64,000 nt of DNA, taken from positions 2,666,001 to 2,730,000 of the forward strand of contig NZ_CP133038.1 in NCBI RefSeq assembly GCF_033060595.1. Direction: 5' to 3'. The notes under the pieces were generated by a model. The model saw only the letters and a program-made list of their open reading frames with translations. It was not told the origin of the DNA and did not search any database. A program made the position numbers and the translations under genes. This document shows positions 43,228 through 52,438 of this stretch, one piece after another. How positions within the stretch are numbered: the first letter of the stretch is position 1; each line of letters begins with the position of its first letter. The DNA is from Pyramidobacter sp. YE332 (lineage in GTDB: Bacteria > Synergistota > Synergistia > Synergistales > Dethiosulfovibrionaceae).

Positions 43228-43947
43228 TCAGCCGCCCAGATAGGCTTTTTTGATGGCGGGAGAGTCGAGCAGTTCGCGCCCGGTGCCGGTGGCGACGATG
43301 CGGCCGGTTTCCAGCACGTAGCCGCGGTCGGCGATGGAGAGCGCCATGCGCGCGTTCTGTTCGACGAGCAGGATCGTGGCGCCGTTCGCGTGCAGATTGC
43401 CGATGATGTCGAAAATGGCTTCGACGAGCAGCGGCGCCAAGCCCATGGAGGGCTCGTCGAGCATGAGCAGCTTGGGACGGCTCATCAGCGCGCGTCCCAT
43501 GGCGAGCATCTGCTGCTCGCCGCCGGAGAGCGTGCCGGCCACCTGACGGCGGCGTTCCTTCAGGCGCGGGAAGAGCGCGAAGACTTTTTCCAGATCGGCG
43601 GCGAGGCTCTGCGCGCCGGCGGCATGGCGCGTGTAGGCGCCCATTTCCAGATTTTCCTGCACCGACATGTGCAGAAAGACGCGGCGCCCCTCGGGGACCT
43701 GCGCCAGGCCGAGCTCGACCACCTTGTAGGGCGGCACTTTCGCCAGTCGGCGGCCGAAGAAAGAGACGCCGCCCGTGCGCGGCAGCAGGCCGGAGATGGC
43801 GTTCAGCGTCGTGGATTTGCCGGCGCCGTTGGCGCCGATCAGCGTGACGATCTCGCCCTGAAAGACTTCGAAGGAAATGCCCTTGATGGCGTGGATGCTG
43901 CCGTAAAAAACGTGAACATCGTCAACTTTGAGGATTGGATCGGCCAT
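43228..43947 (-). CDS. livF: Branched-chain amino acid ABC transporter ATP-binding protein LivF
   Basis: A 239-residue cytosolic ATPase of the HAAT transporter. GANGAGKST (Walker A), LSGGEQQMLAMGRAL (signature), LLMLDEPSMGLAPLL (Walker B with the LivF-type MGLAP) and VEQNARMAL (switch His replaced by Gln, as usual in LivF) are present. The start is ATG 43947, 2 bp after the livG stop, with GGAGGG upstream. It is the last gene of livK-H-M-G-F. Confidence 0.95.
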   Translation of the reverse strand: MADPILKVDDVHVFYGSIHAIKGISFEVFQGEIVTLIGANGAGKSTTLNAISGLLPRTGGVSFFGRRLAKVPPYKVVELGLAQVPEGRRVFLHMSVQENLEMGAYTRHAAGAQSLAADLEKVFALFPRLKERRRQVAGTLSGGEQQMLAMGRALMSRPKLLMLDEPSMGLAPLLVEAIFDIIGNLHANGATILLVEQNARMALSIADRGYVLETGRIVATGTGRELLDSPAIKKAYLGG

Positions 43948-43949
43948 GG

Positions 43950-44783
43950 TTAGCCCTCCTTCTGCCGGCCGAGGTAGGCCTCGATGACGGCGGGGTCGCT
44001 CTGGATGTCCGCCGGCGCGCCCTTGGCGATGACGCGCCCGAAGTTGAGCACGCAGATGCCCTCGCACAGGTTCATGACCAGATTCATGTCGTGTTCGATG
44101 AGCATGATGGCGATCGGGAACATCTCGTGCACGCGGCGGATGCTGTCGATCAGCTCGCGCGTTTCCGAGGGATTCATGCCTGCCGCCGGCTCGTCGAGCA
44201 GCAACAGCGACGGGTAGGTGGCGAGAGCGCGCACGATCTCGAGGCGGCGCTGCGCGCCGTAGGGCAGCGAACCGGCCTTGACGTCGGCCAGACCCTGCAT
44301 GTCGAAGATGGACAGCAGCTTGAGAGCGCGGCGATGGGCGGCCAGTTCCTGGCGGCGGTAGCGCGGCAGGCGCAGGATCGCGCCGAACAGGCCGTAGTGG
44401 ATGTCGTTGGTCATGGCGACTTTGACGTTGTCGGCGACGCTGAGGTTCTTGAAAAGTCGGATGTTCTGGAACGTGCGGGCGATGCCGAGGCGGTTGGCCT
44501 GCGCCGGCGTCATGCCGACGGTATCCTGCCCGTCGAGCAGCACGGTGCCCGTGGTGGGGTGGTAGACTTTGGTGAGCAGGTTGAAGACCGTCGTCTTGCC
44601 GGCGCCGTTGGGACCGATCAGCCCGGCGATCTCCGTGCGACCGATGGTGAGGTTGAAGTTCTCGACGATCTTCAGACCGCCGATCGTCAGTCCGAGATTG
44701 ACGCACTCCAGGATCGGGGCGCGTCCGGCGTCGCGCTCGGGAACCAGCGCGCGCGAGGGGACGGGAACGAGTTTAGTGGCCAT
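43950..44783 (-). CDS. livG: Branched-chain amino acid ABC transporter ATP-binding protein LivG
   Basis: A 277-residue ATPase. LIGPNGAGKTT (Walker A), GIARTFQNIRLF (Q-loop, typical LivG), LPYGAQRRLEIVRAL (signature, with YGAQ in place of SGGQ, usual in LivG), LLLDEPAAGMNPSE (Walker B) and IEHDMNLVM (switch His) are visible. A 20-residue N-terminal extension (KLVPVPSRALVPERD) is slightly unusual. The start overlaps the livM end by 11 bp. Confidence 0.95.
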   Translation of the reverse strand: MATKLVPVPSRALVPERDAGRAPILECVNLGLTIGGLKIVENFNLTIGRTEIAGLIGPNGAGKTTVFNLLTKVYHPTTGTVLLDGQDTVGMTPAQANRLGIARTFQNIRLFKNLSVADNVKVAMTNDIHYGLFGAILRLPRYRRQELAAHRRALKLLSIFDMQGLADVKAGSLPYGAQRRLEIVRALATYPSLLLLDEPAAGMNPSETRELIDSIRRVHEMFPIAIMLIEHDMNLVMNLCEGICVLNFGRVIAKGAPADIQSDPAVIEAYLGRQKEG

Positions 44784-45843
44784 GGAGGGCTTCCTCCTTT
44801 GAGGCGCGGCCGAAAAGTTTCAGCCGCGCGAAGAAATTCCTCACGGCCGCGTTGTTGGAGCCCAGCATGATGGCGATCAGCAGCACCGCGTAGATCAGCA
44901 TGCGGTAATCGCGGAACTCGCGCAGCTTTTCCGGCAGGATCGTCAGCGCCGCGGCGGCGACGATGGAGCCGAGCATGTTGCCCTGGCCGCCCAAAACAAC
45001 GAAGACGAGGATCAGGATCGAAGTGTTGAAGTCGAACTTGTTGGCGACGATCGTGGAGTAGTTCATGGCGAACAGGCAGCCGGCCGCGCCCGCCAGCGCC
45101 GCGGAAACGACGAAGGCGGTCATCTTGTACCTGGTGACGTCGATGCCGACGCTCTCGGCGGCGATACGGTCGTCGCGGACGGCCTGGAAGGCGCGCCCCA
45201 TACGGCTGTTGATGAGATTGTAGACGACGACCAGCGCGATCATCACCAGCGCGAAGCCGGCGCCGAACGTGGCGATCTTGCGGATGCCGCCGACGCCCAT
45301 CGGGCCGCCGACGATCAAACGGCCGCCGGGCAGCAGCCCCGTTGTGTCGGCCAGCATGCTGAAGTGCAGCCCCGCCTTGTCGACGCCCATGTAAAAGTTG
45401 TTCAGCACGCTTTTGATGATCTCGCCGAACGCCAGCGTGACGATGGCCAGGTAATCGCCCTTGAGCCGCAGCACGGGAATGCCGATCAAAAAACCGGCCA
45501 GCGCCGCGAACGCCGCCCCCGCCGCCATGGAAACGGACAGACGCAGGGGCGCAAAGGGGACGAGATCTTGCAGCAAGATGGCGCAGGCGACGCCCGTGAA
45601 CGCGCCCACGGACATGAAGCCGGCGTGCCCCAGCGACAGCTCGCCGAGCACGCCCACCACCAGATTCAGCGCTACGGCCATGACCATGTAGGCGCAGATC
45701 GGCACCAGCATCCCCCTCATGGACGAACTGAGCGTCCGCGTCGAGATCATGGTCTGGAGAACGACGTAGGCCAGCGCCACCAGCGCGTACGTGCCGTAAA
45801 CGCGGCGGGCTTCGGGTCTTTTGAGGTTGATCAGACGTTTCAC
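44773..45843 (-). CDS. livM: Branched-chain amino acid ABC transporter permease LivM
   Basis: A 356-residue permease with 8-9 membrane segments. ALNLVVGVLGELSLGHAGFMSVGAF and RLKGDYLAIVTLAFGEI are the LivM signatures, and GRAFQAVRDDRIAAESVGIDV is the EAA-like coupling loop contacting the ATPases. The start is GTG 45843 (site AAGGTG in the livH end); the upstream frame is livH sequence. It pairs with LivH to form the channel. Confidence 0.94.
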   Translation of the reverse strand: MKRLINLKRPEARRVYGTYALVALAYVVLQTMISTRTLSSSMRGMLVPICAYMVMAVALNLVVGVLGELSLGHAGFMSVGAFTGVACAILLQDLVPFAPLRLSVSMAAGAAFAALAGFLIGIPVLRLKGDYLAIVTLAFGEIIKSVLNNFYMGVDKAGLHFSMLADTTGLLPGGRLIVGGPMGVGGIRKIATFGAGFALVMIALVVVYNLINSRMGRAFQAVRDDRIAAESVGIDVTRYKMTAFVVSAALAGAAGCLFAMNYSTIVANKFDFNTSILILVFVVLGGQGNMLGSIVAAAALTILPEKLREFRDYRMLIYAVLLIAIMLGSNNAAVRNFFARLKLFGRASKEEALHGH

Positions 45844-45845
45844 GG

Positions 45846-46727
45846 CTACACCTTTTCCTGCATCTGACGGCCCAGCAGTCCCGCGGGCTTGACCAGCAGT
45901 ACCACGATCAGCACGGCGAAGACCACGGCGTCGGAGAGCTGCGTGGAGATGTATGCCTTGGCGAAGATCTCGATCACGCCCAGCAGCAGCCCGCCCAGAA
46001 AAGCGCCGGGAATGGAGCCGATGCCGCCGAAAACGGCCGCCGTGAACGCCTTGATGCCCGGCAGCGAACCCGTCGTCGGCATCAGCGTCGGATAGGCCGA
46101 GCACAGCAGCGCGCCGGCTGCGGCCGCCAGCCCGGAACCGATGGCGAACGTCAGCGAAATGGTGGCGTTGACGTTGATGCCCATCAGCAGCGCCGCGCCC
46201 TTGTCTTCCGAACAGGCGCGCATCGCCTTGCCCATGCGCGTGCGTCCGACGAACCACGACAGCGCCGTCATGATCGCCAGACAGGAGACGATCGTCACAA
46301 TCGTCACGTGAGAGATGGAAAGCCGGCCGCCGAACAGTTTGACCGCGCCGTGCCCGACCACCGAGGGGAACACCTTGGGATTCGACGTCCACAGCAGCAG
46401 CGCCGTGTTCTGCAAAAAGTAACTGACGCCGATGGCCGTGATCAGCACCGCCAGCGACGGGGCCTGGCGCAGCGGCTTGTAGGCCAGCTTTTCCACGACG
46501 ATGCCCAGCAGCGTGCAGACCGCCATGGCCAGAACAACGCCGGCGATCGCCGGCAGGTGGAAGCGAAACACGGCGTAGAAACAGACATAGGCGCCGACCA
46601 TGATCACGTCGCCGTGAGCGAAGTTGAGCATCTTGGCGATGCCGTAGACCATGGTGTAGCCCAGCGCGATGATTGCGTAGATGCTGCCCAGGCCGACGCC
46701 GCTGATAAAGAAGTTCAGAAAGGTCAT
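45846..46727 (-). CDS. livH: Branched-chain amino acid ABC transporter permease LivH
   Basis: A 293-residue permease. GVGLGSIYAIIALGYTMVYGIAKMLNFAHGD is typical of LivH, followed by GRTRMGKAMRACSEDKGAALLMGI (coupling loop) and GGIGSIPGAFLGG near the C-terminus. I chose ATG 46727 because GAGGTGA lies 6 bases upstream; upstream in-frame codons cross a hairpin. A terminator-like stem between livK and livH probably lowers expression of the membrane genes relative to the binding protein. Confidence 0.94.
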   Translation of the reverse strand: MTFLNFFISGVGLGSIYAIIALGYTMVYGIAKMLNFAHGDVIMVGAYVCFYAVFRFHLPAIAGVVLAMAVCTLLGIVVEKLAYKPLRQAPSLAVLITAIGVSYFLQNTALLLWTSNPKVFPSVVGHGAVKLFGGRLSISHVTIVTIVSCLAIMTALSWFVGRTRMGKAMRACSEDKGAALLMGINVNATISLTFAIGSGLAAAAGALLCSAYPTLMPTTGSLPGIKAFTAAVFGGIGSIPGAFLGGLLLGVIEIFAKAYISTQLSDAVVFAVLIVVLLVKPAGLLGRQMQEKV

Positions 46728-46794
46728 GAGTTCACCTCGAAAGATCTCGCAAAAAAGTGGAAAAGCGGCGAACGGCGGGATGGAGCCGTTCGGA

Positions 46795-46856
46795 AGAGAA
46801 AAGCGAGAGCGTCGCCGAAAGGACCGGTCAGGCCGGCCTTCCGGCGACGCTCTTAG
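46795..46856 (-). terminator. Intercistronic hairpin between livK and livH
   Basis: On the minus strand AGAGCGTCGCCGGAAGG pairs with CCTTTCGGCGACGCTCT, followed by CGCTTTTCTCTT. It is probably a leaky terminator or an mRNA-stabilising stem, as is usual after binding-protein genes. Confidence 0.75.
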
Positions 46857-46897
46857 GCGAGGCGGAACGGCGCGCCGTTCGCTTGCGCCCGTGAAAC

Positions 46898-48028
46898 TTA
46901 ATCGAGCCCGACGTAAGCGCCGTTTCTGATGATCATGCCCTTGGGATCCTTGGAGATCTCGCCGTTGGCCTTCCACGTCATGTTGCCGCCCGTCAGTCCG
47001 TTGAACGTCATCGTCGTGAACTGCCCGATCATCAGCTCGCAGAGCTTCTCGGCGTTCATGTCGGGCGCGGCCTTGGCGTTTTCGAGCGCCTGTTTGTAAG
47101 CGTAAACGCAGTCGTACGCGTCGGCGGCGAACTGATTGGGAACTTCGCCGAAACGCTTCCGATACTCGGCCACGAAAGCGGCCGTGCGCTCGTCCGTGGA
47201 ATCTGCGTTGAACGGCGTCAGCAACATGACGCCTTCGGCCAGATCCTTGTTGAAGCCTTCCATGGTCAGGATGCCGTCCATGCCGTCCACGCCGAACCAC
47301 TTGGGCGCAAAGTTCATGGCCGCCGCCTGAGCGAGGATCAGCGAGGCGTGCTGATAGTACATGGGCAGGAAGACCAGCTCCGCGCCGGACTTCTGGGCGT
47401 CGGCCAGCTGCACCGAGAAGTCGGTGTCGTTGCCGTCGGCGAACGTGGTGTCGCTGACCACTTCGAGGCCGGCTTCGGCCGCCTTGGTCGCGAATGTGTC
47501 ATGAATGCCCTTGGAGTACACGTCGTCGTTCTTCCAGATCACGGCGACTTTCCTGGCCAAAGCTTTGCCGGCGATGTACTGTGCGGAGGCGGAGCCCTGA
47601 TTGGGATCGACGAAGCACATCTGGAACACGTTGTCCTTGCCGGCGGTCACGGCGACGGCCGAAGCGGAAGGAGTGAGCGCGAAGATGCGGTCGGCGAAGT
47701 TCTCGGCGGCCGTCGCCTCGCAGGGTTTGGACGTGACCGAGCCGAGCGAGAGCTGCATGCCCCAGTCCTTGAGGGCGTTGTAGGCGTTGACGGCCTTTTC
47801 GGCGTCGTGCGTGTCGTCCTCGTAATTCAGCTCAAACCGAATGCCGCCGGCCGCGTTGATCTCGTCGACGGCGATCTGCGCGCCGTTCTTGGCGGCATTG
47901 CCGTAAATGGCGGCGCCTCCCGTCAGCGGAGCCGTGCCGCCCAGCTTGAAGGCGTCGGCGCCGAAGGCGCAGCCAGCCATCATGGAGGCGGCGAAAACGA
48001 AAGCGAATACGAATACATCCTTTTTCAT
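46898..48028 (-). CDS. livK: Branched-chain amino acid ABC transporter substrate-binding protein
   Basis: A 376-residue exported type I binding protein. The signal sequence MKKDVFVFAFVFAASMMAGC fits either a lipoprotein site (MAGC, Cys 20) or cleavage after AFGA. The mature part has APLTGGAAIYGNAAKNGAQIAVDEINAAGG, the HAAT-family N-lobe signature, and GVDGMDGI in the second lobe. The ligand may be Leu, Ile or Val, but homologues also bind other amino acids. I chose ATG 48028, since the ATG at 48040 abuts its ribosome site. It is the first gene of the liv operon. Confidence 0.92.
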   Translation of the reverse strand: MKKDVFVFAFVFAASMMAGCAFGADAFKLGGTAPLTGGAAIYGNAAKNGAQIAVDEINAAGGIRFELNYEDDTHDAEKAVNAYNALKDWGMQLSLGSVTSKPCEATAAENFADRIFALTPSASAVAVTAGKDNVFQMCFVDPNQGSASAQYIAGKALARKVAVIWKNDDVYSKGIHDTFATKAAEAGLEVVSDTTFADGNDTDFSVQLADAQKSGAELVFLPMYYQHASLILAQAAAMNFAPKWFGVDGMDGILTMEGFNKDLAEGVMLLTPFNADSTDERTAAFVAEYRKRFGEVPNQFAADAYDCVYAYKQALENAKAAPDMNAEKLCELMIGQFTTMTFNGLTGGNMTWKANGEISKDPKGMIIRNGAYVGLD

Positions 48029-48152
48029 CGTGTAAAACATCCTTTCAGCGAGAATTTGCAGAGCATGCGCTTTCAGGCAGGTCTGCCGACGCGAAGGCGC
48101 GCGGTCCGCTCTGGCGAAGGAACGCCATGCCTTTTCGCGTTTATGAAAATGA

Positions 48153-48181
48153 ATTATATGAGCGGCTCAGCGAAAAGTAAA
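48153..48181 (-). promoter_or_regulatory. Sigma-70-type promoter of the liv operon
   Basis: On the minus strand TTTACT, a 17-base spacer and TATAAT, 125 bp before ATG 48028. The flanking 48182-48300 stretch is strikingly A/T-rich and may hold regulator sites; no gene is seen. Confidence 0.7.
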
Positions 48182-48302
48182 CTGTCGACGCCTTTAAAAT
48201 AAGTAATATTGCAATTATTGCGTTAATTCAAGCCTAAAGTTTAGACGGCAAATAATAAAATAATCAGAATATTTATTCTTGAGTTGTTGAACGGCGGCGA
48301 GC

Positions 48303-48347
48303 AAAAAAAACGAGGACTGGCCGAAAAGATCGGTCAGCCCTCGTTTT
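48303..48347 (-). terminator. Intrinsic terminator after nudC
   Basis: On the minus strand ACGAGGGCTGACCGA pairs with TCGGCCAGTCCTCGT, followed by T7. Confidence 0.88.
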
Positions 48348-48380
48348 ATCGAATAGATTTTAGGCAGCCGGGAACCGGTG

Positions 48381-49181
48381 TCAGCGGTTTTCGGCGGCGT
48401 TTCCGCGGCGCGGGTGGCGCGCGAGAAAGTCGCGGATCAGCCAACCGGCCACGGTGAGCGTGCCGGGGATATTGTCGGGGATCTCCTCGGGGGCGAACCA
48501 GCGGGCCTCGCCGATCTCCACGCCGTCGGGGCGGAGCTCGCCGCTCTTCCAGCGGGCGCGGCAGGCCAGCATCAGCGAGCGGGGAAACGGCCAGTACTGG
48601 CTGTACAGATACTGGATGCTGTCCCGGTCCACTTCGACGTTCACTTCCTCGCGCACCTCGCGGACGACGGCGTCTTCGATCGACTCGCCGACTTCGAGAA
48701 ATCCCGCCAGCACGCTGAAACGGTTGAATCTGTTCCGCCGGTTCATGGCCAGCAGTAGCTTGCCGTCGCGCTCGACGGCCACGATCATGGCCGGGCAGAT
48801 GACGGGAAAGAGCGTGTGCCCGCAGCTGGGGCACTTCATGGCGTGCTGCTCGCCGGGCGCGGGCTCCATCTTCGCGCCGCAGCAGCCGCAATAGCGGGCC
48901 TGACGATGCCAGTCGGCCAGGCCCCAGGCGGCGCTCATGGCCTGAAAGTCTTCCCTGCCGAACTGCTCGCCGAAGGAGCGGCGGCTGACGGCGCTCCAGC
49001 CCTCGGGGAGTTTTGCGTCCGCTTCGACGCGTCCCCAGACGCAGCCAGCGGGACCGAGACTGCCGAAGGGCCCCGAGTCGCTCAACGGCAACCGCCCCGC
49101 CTCGGCGGCGCCGGGCAGGCGCCCCTGAAAGAGCAGGACCGAATCGCCCTGAAAAAGTACGGCCGTGTTTTCGTCAAGCAT
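48381..49181 (-). CDS. nudC: NAD+ diphosphatase / NAD-cap hydrolase (NudC family)
   Basis: A 266-residue Nudix enzyme. A zinc ribbon (CGCCGAKMEP, CPSCGHTLFP) is near residues 97-125, and the Nudix box is GFLEVGESIEDAVVREVREEV near 160, with all catalytic Glu residues. The following SQYWPFPRSLM is the SQPWPFPxS hallmark of NudC (Tyr here for Pro). Known activities are cleavage of NADH to NMNH plus AMP and removal of NAD caps from RNA. It is the only gene in its unit. Confidence 0.92.
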   Translation of the reverse strand: MLDENTAVLFQGDSVLLFQGRLPGAAEAGRLPLSDSGPFGSLGPAGCVWGRVEADAKLPEGWSAVSRRSFGEQFGREDFQAMSAAWGLADWHRQARYCGCCGAKMEPAPGEQHAMKCPSCGHTLFPVICPAMIVAVERDGKLLLAMNRRNRFNRFSVLAGFLEVGESIEDAVVREVREEVNVEVDRDSIQYLYSQYWPFPRSLMLACRARWKSGELRPDGVEIGEARWFAPEEIPDNIPGTLTVAGWLIRDFLARHPRRGNAAENR

Positions 49182-49300
49182 TCAGAGCGCCTCCGGCTTT
49201 CGCGGCCCGAATGGACATGACGCGGGGCGCGCCGGGCGTAACGCGTTTTTCTTCCATGAAGAATCAGCCTCCCTGCATTCCAAAGAAGATTTTTAAGAGT

Positions 49301-50680
49301 TCAGGCGCCGAGAACGGCCCTTCCGGCCACAAGTCCGCTGGCCGCCGCCTGGATGATGCCGCGGCTGACGCCGGCCCCGTCGCCGGCCATGTACAGATGT
49401 TTGACGTTGGGCACGGCGAGGTTGTTTCCCAGCTCGAGACGCAGCGAATAGAGCTTGATCTCCACGCCGTAGAGCAGCGTGTCGTTCTGGTTGACGCCGG
49501 GCATGATCACGTTCAGCGCGTCGAGGAACTCGACGATGTCGGTCATGTGGCGGTGGGGCAGCACGAGGCTGAGGTCGCCGGGGACGGCGGGACCGGTCTG
49601 CTCGATCATGCCGCGGGCGATGCGGTCGGGCGTGGAGCGGCGACCGTCGCGCAGGTCGCCGAGGCGCTGCACCAGCAATCCGCCGCCGGCCAGCATGTTG
49701 GCGAGGCGGGCGATGTGCGTGGCGTAGCCGATCGGGTCGGTGAACGGGCGCGTGAAATTCTTGGTGACGAGCACGGCGAAGTTGGTGTTGTGCGACTTGG
49801 TGTTCTTGAGACTGTGCCCGTTGACGGTGACGAGGCCGTGCGTGCGGTTGAACTCGGAGACCACGAAGCCCGACGGGTTCATGCAGAAAGTGCGCACGCG
49901 GTCGTCGAACGTGGGCGTGTTGTAGAGACATTTGACTTCGTAAAAGTCGCGGGTCAGCTCTTCGCAGGCGCTGTCGGGCACTTCGACGCGCACGCCGATG
50001 TCCACCGGCATCGAGGCGATCGGCAGCTTCAGTCGTCTGACGATCCCCTCCAGCCACGAAGCGCCGTCGCGTCCCGGCGCGACGATGACGTCGGCGGCTC
50101 GGTGTTCCGTGCCGTCGCTCGTGACCACGCCGACGGCGGCGCCGTTTTCGACAAGGATGTCCTGTACGAAGGTGTTCATGAGGATGTCGCATTTGTCGCG
50201 CAGGGAGCGGTACATGGCGTCGAGCACCTCGCGCGAGGCGTCGGTGCCGATGTGGCGGATCCTGGCCGGCAGCACCTTGATGCCTTTCGAGGCGGCCCGG
50301 CGGATCGTGTCGTGCACGTTCTGCCCGCTCGGCTCGTAAAGATGGGGATCGGCGCCGTCGGCGACGAAACGGTCGTCCACGGCTTTCATCAGGCGCTCCA
50401 GCTCCGCCGTGCCGACGTACTCTTCGAGGTTGCCGCCGTAGCCGGTCGTGATCGTCAGCTTGCCGTCGGAAGCCGACCCCGCGCCGCCCCAGCCGGACAC
50501 CACCGCGCAGGACGGGCAGTTGACGCAGCGGTCGGCTTGCCCCGCCATGATCGGGCAGATTCGTTCCCTGATCAGCCGCCCCTTGTCGACGATCAGCACT
50601 CTTTTGCCGGCGCCGGCCAGTTCCTGCGCCGCGAAAATCCCCGCCGGCCCCGCGCCGACGATGATCGCATCGTAGTTCAT
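49301..50680 (-). CDS. FAD-dependent dehydrogenase, COG2509-like
   Basis: A 459-residue flavoprotein. The N-terminal IIVGAGPAGIFAAQEL is the FAD Rossmann motif, CPIMAGQADRCVNCPSCAVVSGWGGAGSASDGKL is a Cys-bearing segment typical of this uncharacterised family, and the C-terminus HLYMAGDGAGVSRGIIQAAASGLVAG closes the FAD fold. The physiological substrate is not known for the family. GGGGGAAGAATC precedes ATG 50680. It is monocistronic. The 120-bp space to nudC holds nothing I can name. Confidence 0.85.
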   Translation of the reverse strand: MNYDAIIVGAGPAGIFAAQELAGAGKRVLIVDKGRLIRERICPIMAGQADRCVNCPSCAVVSGWGGAGSASDGKLTITTGYGGNLEEYVGTAELERLMKAVDDRFVADGADPHLYEPSGQNVHDTIRRAASKGIKVLPARIRHIGTDASREVLDAMYRSLRDKCDILMNTFVQDILVENGAAVGVVTSDGTEHRAADVIVAPGRDGASWLEGIVRRLKLPIASMPVDIGVRVEVPDSACEELTRDFYEVKCLYNTPTFDDRVRTFCMNPSGFVVSEFNRTHGLVTVNGHSLKNTKSHNTNFAVLVTKNFTRPFTDPIGYATHIARLANMLAGGGLLVQRLGDLRDGRRSTPDRIARGMIEQTGPAVPGDLSLVLPHRHMTDIVEFLDALNVIMPGVNQNDTLLYGVEIKLYSLRLELGNNLAVPNVKHLYMAGDGAGVSRGIIQAAASGLVAGRAVLGA

Positions 50681-50855
50681 GATTCTTCCCCCAAGTTCTT
50701 TTTGGGAACGTTTGATTTTACCGTTCGAGATCTTGATGAATTATAGCATGCCGGGAAAAACAAAAATGTCGGCGCGGAAAAAGCGGTGCGCTCTCGTCGA
50801 ACTGCCCTGGGCGAGAAACTCTTCGATCCTGACGCCGAGAGGATTCAGGCGAAAA

Positions 50856-50871
50856 TGTTCCACGTGGAACA
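50856..50871. promoter_or_regulatory. parS-like ParB-binding site
   Basis: A perfect TGTTCCACGTGGAACA palindrome 7 bp left of the hairpin at 50878-50922, in the 260-bp gap between the flavoprotein and the ABC operon. Confidence 0.8.
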
Positions 50872-50877
50872 ATATAA

Positions 50878-50922
50878 ACGGCCGCGCGACGATGAAAAAA
50901 TCCATCGTCGCGCGGCCGTTTG
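50878..50922. terminator. Strong hairpin ending the Nik-like ABC operon
   Basis: A 17-bp perfect stem (ACGGCCGCGCGACGATG and its complement) with an 8-base loop. The tail on the minus strand is only T3, so it is a terminator or 3' stabiliser. Confidence 0.75.
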
Positions 50923-50940
50923 CCGTCAGTGCCCGGTCTG

Positions 50941-51570
50941 TTACAGGTCGCGGCGGTCCACTTCCACGCGGTTCAGTTCGGGGATGCGGATAATCCGCGT
51001 GGCCACGCGCTCGGCCAGCGAAGGATTGTGCGTGATGGCGACGAGTCCCATGCGATGGCGCTCGGCGTAGTTCAGCACGAAGTTCCAGATGTGCGCCTGA
51101 TTGAGCGCGTCGAGCATGGTGGTCATCTCGTCGGCGATCAGCAGGCGCGTCTCGGGGCGCATCACGCGGGCGACGCAGAAGCGCTGCAGTTCGCCGCCGG
51201 ACAGCTCGACGGGCCAGCGGTCGTACCAGATGGAACGGATGCCCATTTCGTTCAGCACCTCGCCGTCCAACGGCCCCGCTTCGTACAGAGATCTTTCCAT
51301 CTTCCAGCGCGGGTTGAGCGCTTTTTCAGGATGCTGATAGACGAGCTGCACGGGGCAGTAGCCTCTCGCCGGCAGCGGCGCGCCGTTCCACAGCACTGCG
51401 CCGCTGCCGGGACGCTCGTAGCCGGCCATCACCTTGGCCAGCGTGCTCTTGCCGTAGCCGCTGGGGCCGAGAATGGCGACGCGCTCGCCTTCCGCCACGG
51501 AGAGGCTGACGTCCTTCAAAATCCACGGACCGCTGCCGTAGCGGAAAGAAATTTTTTTCACCTCAAGCAT
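50941..51570 (-). CDS. Nickel/peptide-type ABC transporter ATP-binding protein (NikE/OppF-like)
   Basis: A 209-residue ATPase. GPSGYGKSTLAKVM (Walker A), YQHPEKALNPRW (Q-loop with the Opp/Nik-type PxxxLNPR), ELSGGELQRFCVARVM (signature) and LLIADEMTTMLD (Walker B, with Met where Pro is usual) are present. It is shorter than OppF because the C-terminal oligopeptide domain is missing, as in NikE. It overlaps the upstream ATPase gene by 8 bp. Confidence 0.88.
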   Translation of the reverse strand: MLEVKKISFRYGSGPWILKDVSLSVAEGERVAILGPSGYGKSTLAKVMAGYERPGSGAVLWNGAPLPARGYCPVQLVYQHPEKALNPRWKMERSLYEAGPLDGEVLNEMGIRSIWYDRWPVELSGGELQRFCVARVMRPETRLLIADEMTTMLDALNQAHIWNFVLNYAERHRMGLVAITHNPSLAERVATRIIRIPELNRVEVDRRDL

Positions 51571-52429
51571 GGCAGCCGCACCTCATTCCCCGTTCGTCCA
51601 CGTCCCAGGTCGCGCCGCTGGAACCGCACGCCGCGCAGCGGTCGAGGCGAAAGCCGTTCTGCGGCAGCGCCCGGAACAGCGCGCGGCTGTACGGGTGCTT
51701 CAGCCCTTCTCCGTCGCCGCTGAAAGAGCTGACGGCCGCCGTCTCCACGACGCGTCCGTCGTAAAAGATCGAGATCGCGTCGGCGACGTGCAGCGCCAGG
51801 TCGATGTCGTGCGTGATCAGCAGCACCGCCTTGCCGTGATCGGCCATGACGCGGAAGTCTTTGAGCGCCTCCAGCGCGATCTCCAAATCGAGCCCCGGCG
51901 TCGGCTCGTCGGCGATGATCAGTTCGGCGTCGGCCACGTAGGCCGTGGAGAGCAGCACGCGCCGCGCCATGCCGCCCGAAAGCTGGAATGGATAGAGTTT
52001 TTCCACGCCCGGCTTCAGACCGAAATGGGCGAACGCTTCGCGCATCTTCGCACACCGTCCCCTGCCCGGGACGCCGCAGACTTGGGGACCGACGCGCATC
52101 AGCGGGTCGAGAAACGCCACCGACTGGGGGATGAAGGCGATCTCGCGCCCGCGCAGCCGCGCTTTCGTTTCCGCCGTCATCGCTTCGCCGCGGTAGAACA
52201 TCTCGCCGCCGGTGCGCGCGTTGCCGGGCAGAATGCCCATCACCGCGTGCGCCAGCAGGCTTTTGCCGGAACCGCTGGAACCGACCACGGCGAGAATCTC
52301 GCCCGCGCTCAGCGTCACGCTCAGATCGGCGATGGCCTGGAACGTCACTTTCTCCAGCCGCGCGTCGTAGCTCTCGAAACCGACCGACAGGTGGCGCACG
52401 TCAAGCAGGATGTGCTTGTCTTCGTTCAT
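51563..52429 (-). CDS. Nickel/peptide-type ABC transporter ATP-binding protein (NikD/OppD-like) with Cys/His-rich tail
   Basis: A 288-residue ATPase. VVGSSGSGKSLLAHAVMGILP (Walker A), FIPQSVAFLDPLMRVG (Q-loop), QLSGGMARRVLL (signature, with MAR where MRQR is usual), LIIADEPTPGLD (Walker B) and LLITHDIDLAL (switch His) are seen. The C-terminal 30 residues carry RCAACGS and RCGCHA, with four Cys and one His, a candidate metal-binding tail. GAGGGC lies upstream. Operon position 4 of 5. Confidence 0.88.
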   Translation of the reverse strand: MNEDKHILLDVRHLSVGFESYDARLEKVTFQAIADLSVTLSAGEILAVVGSSGSGKSLLAHAVMGILPGNARTGGEMFYRGEAMTAETKARLRGREIAFIPQSVAFLDPLMRVGPQVCGVPGRGRCAKMREAFAHFGLKPGVEKLYPFQLSGGMARRVLLSTAYVADAELIIADEPTPGLDLEIALEALKDFRVMADHGKAVLLITHDIDLALHVADAISIFYDGRVVETAAVSSFSGDGEGLKHPYSRALFRALPQNGFRLDRCAACGSSGATWDVDERGMRCGCHA

Positions 52430-52438
52430 GAGGGCCTC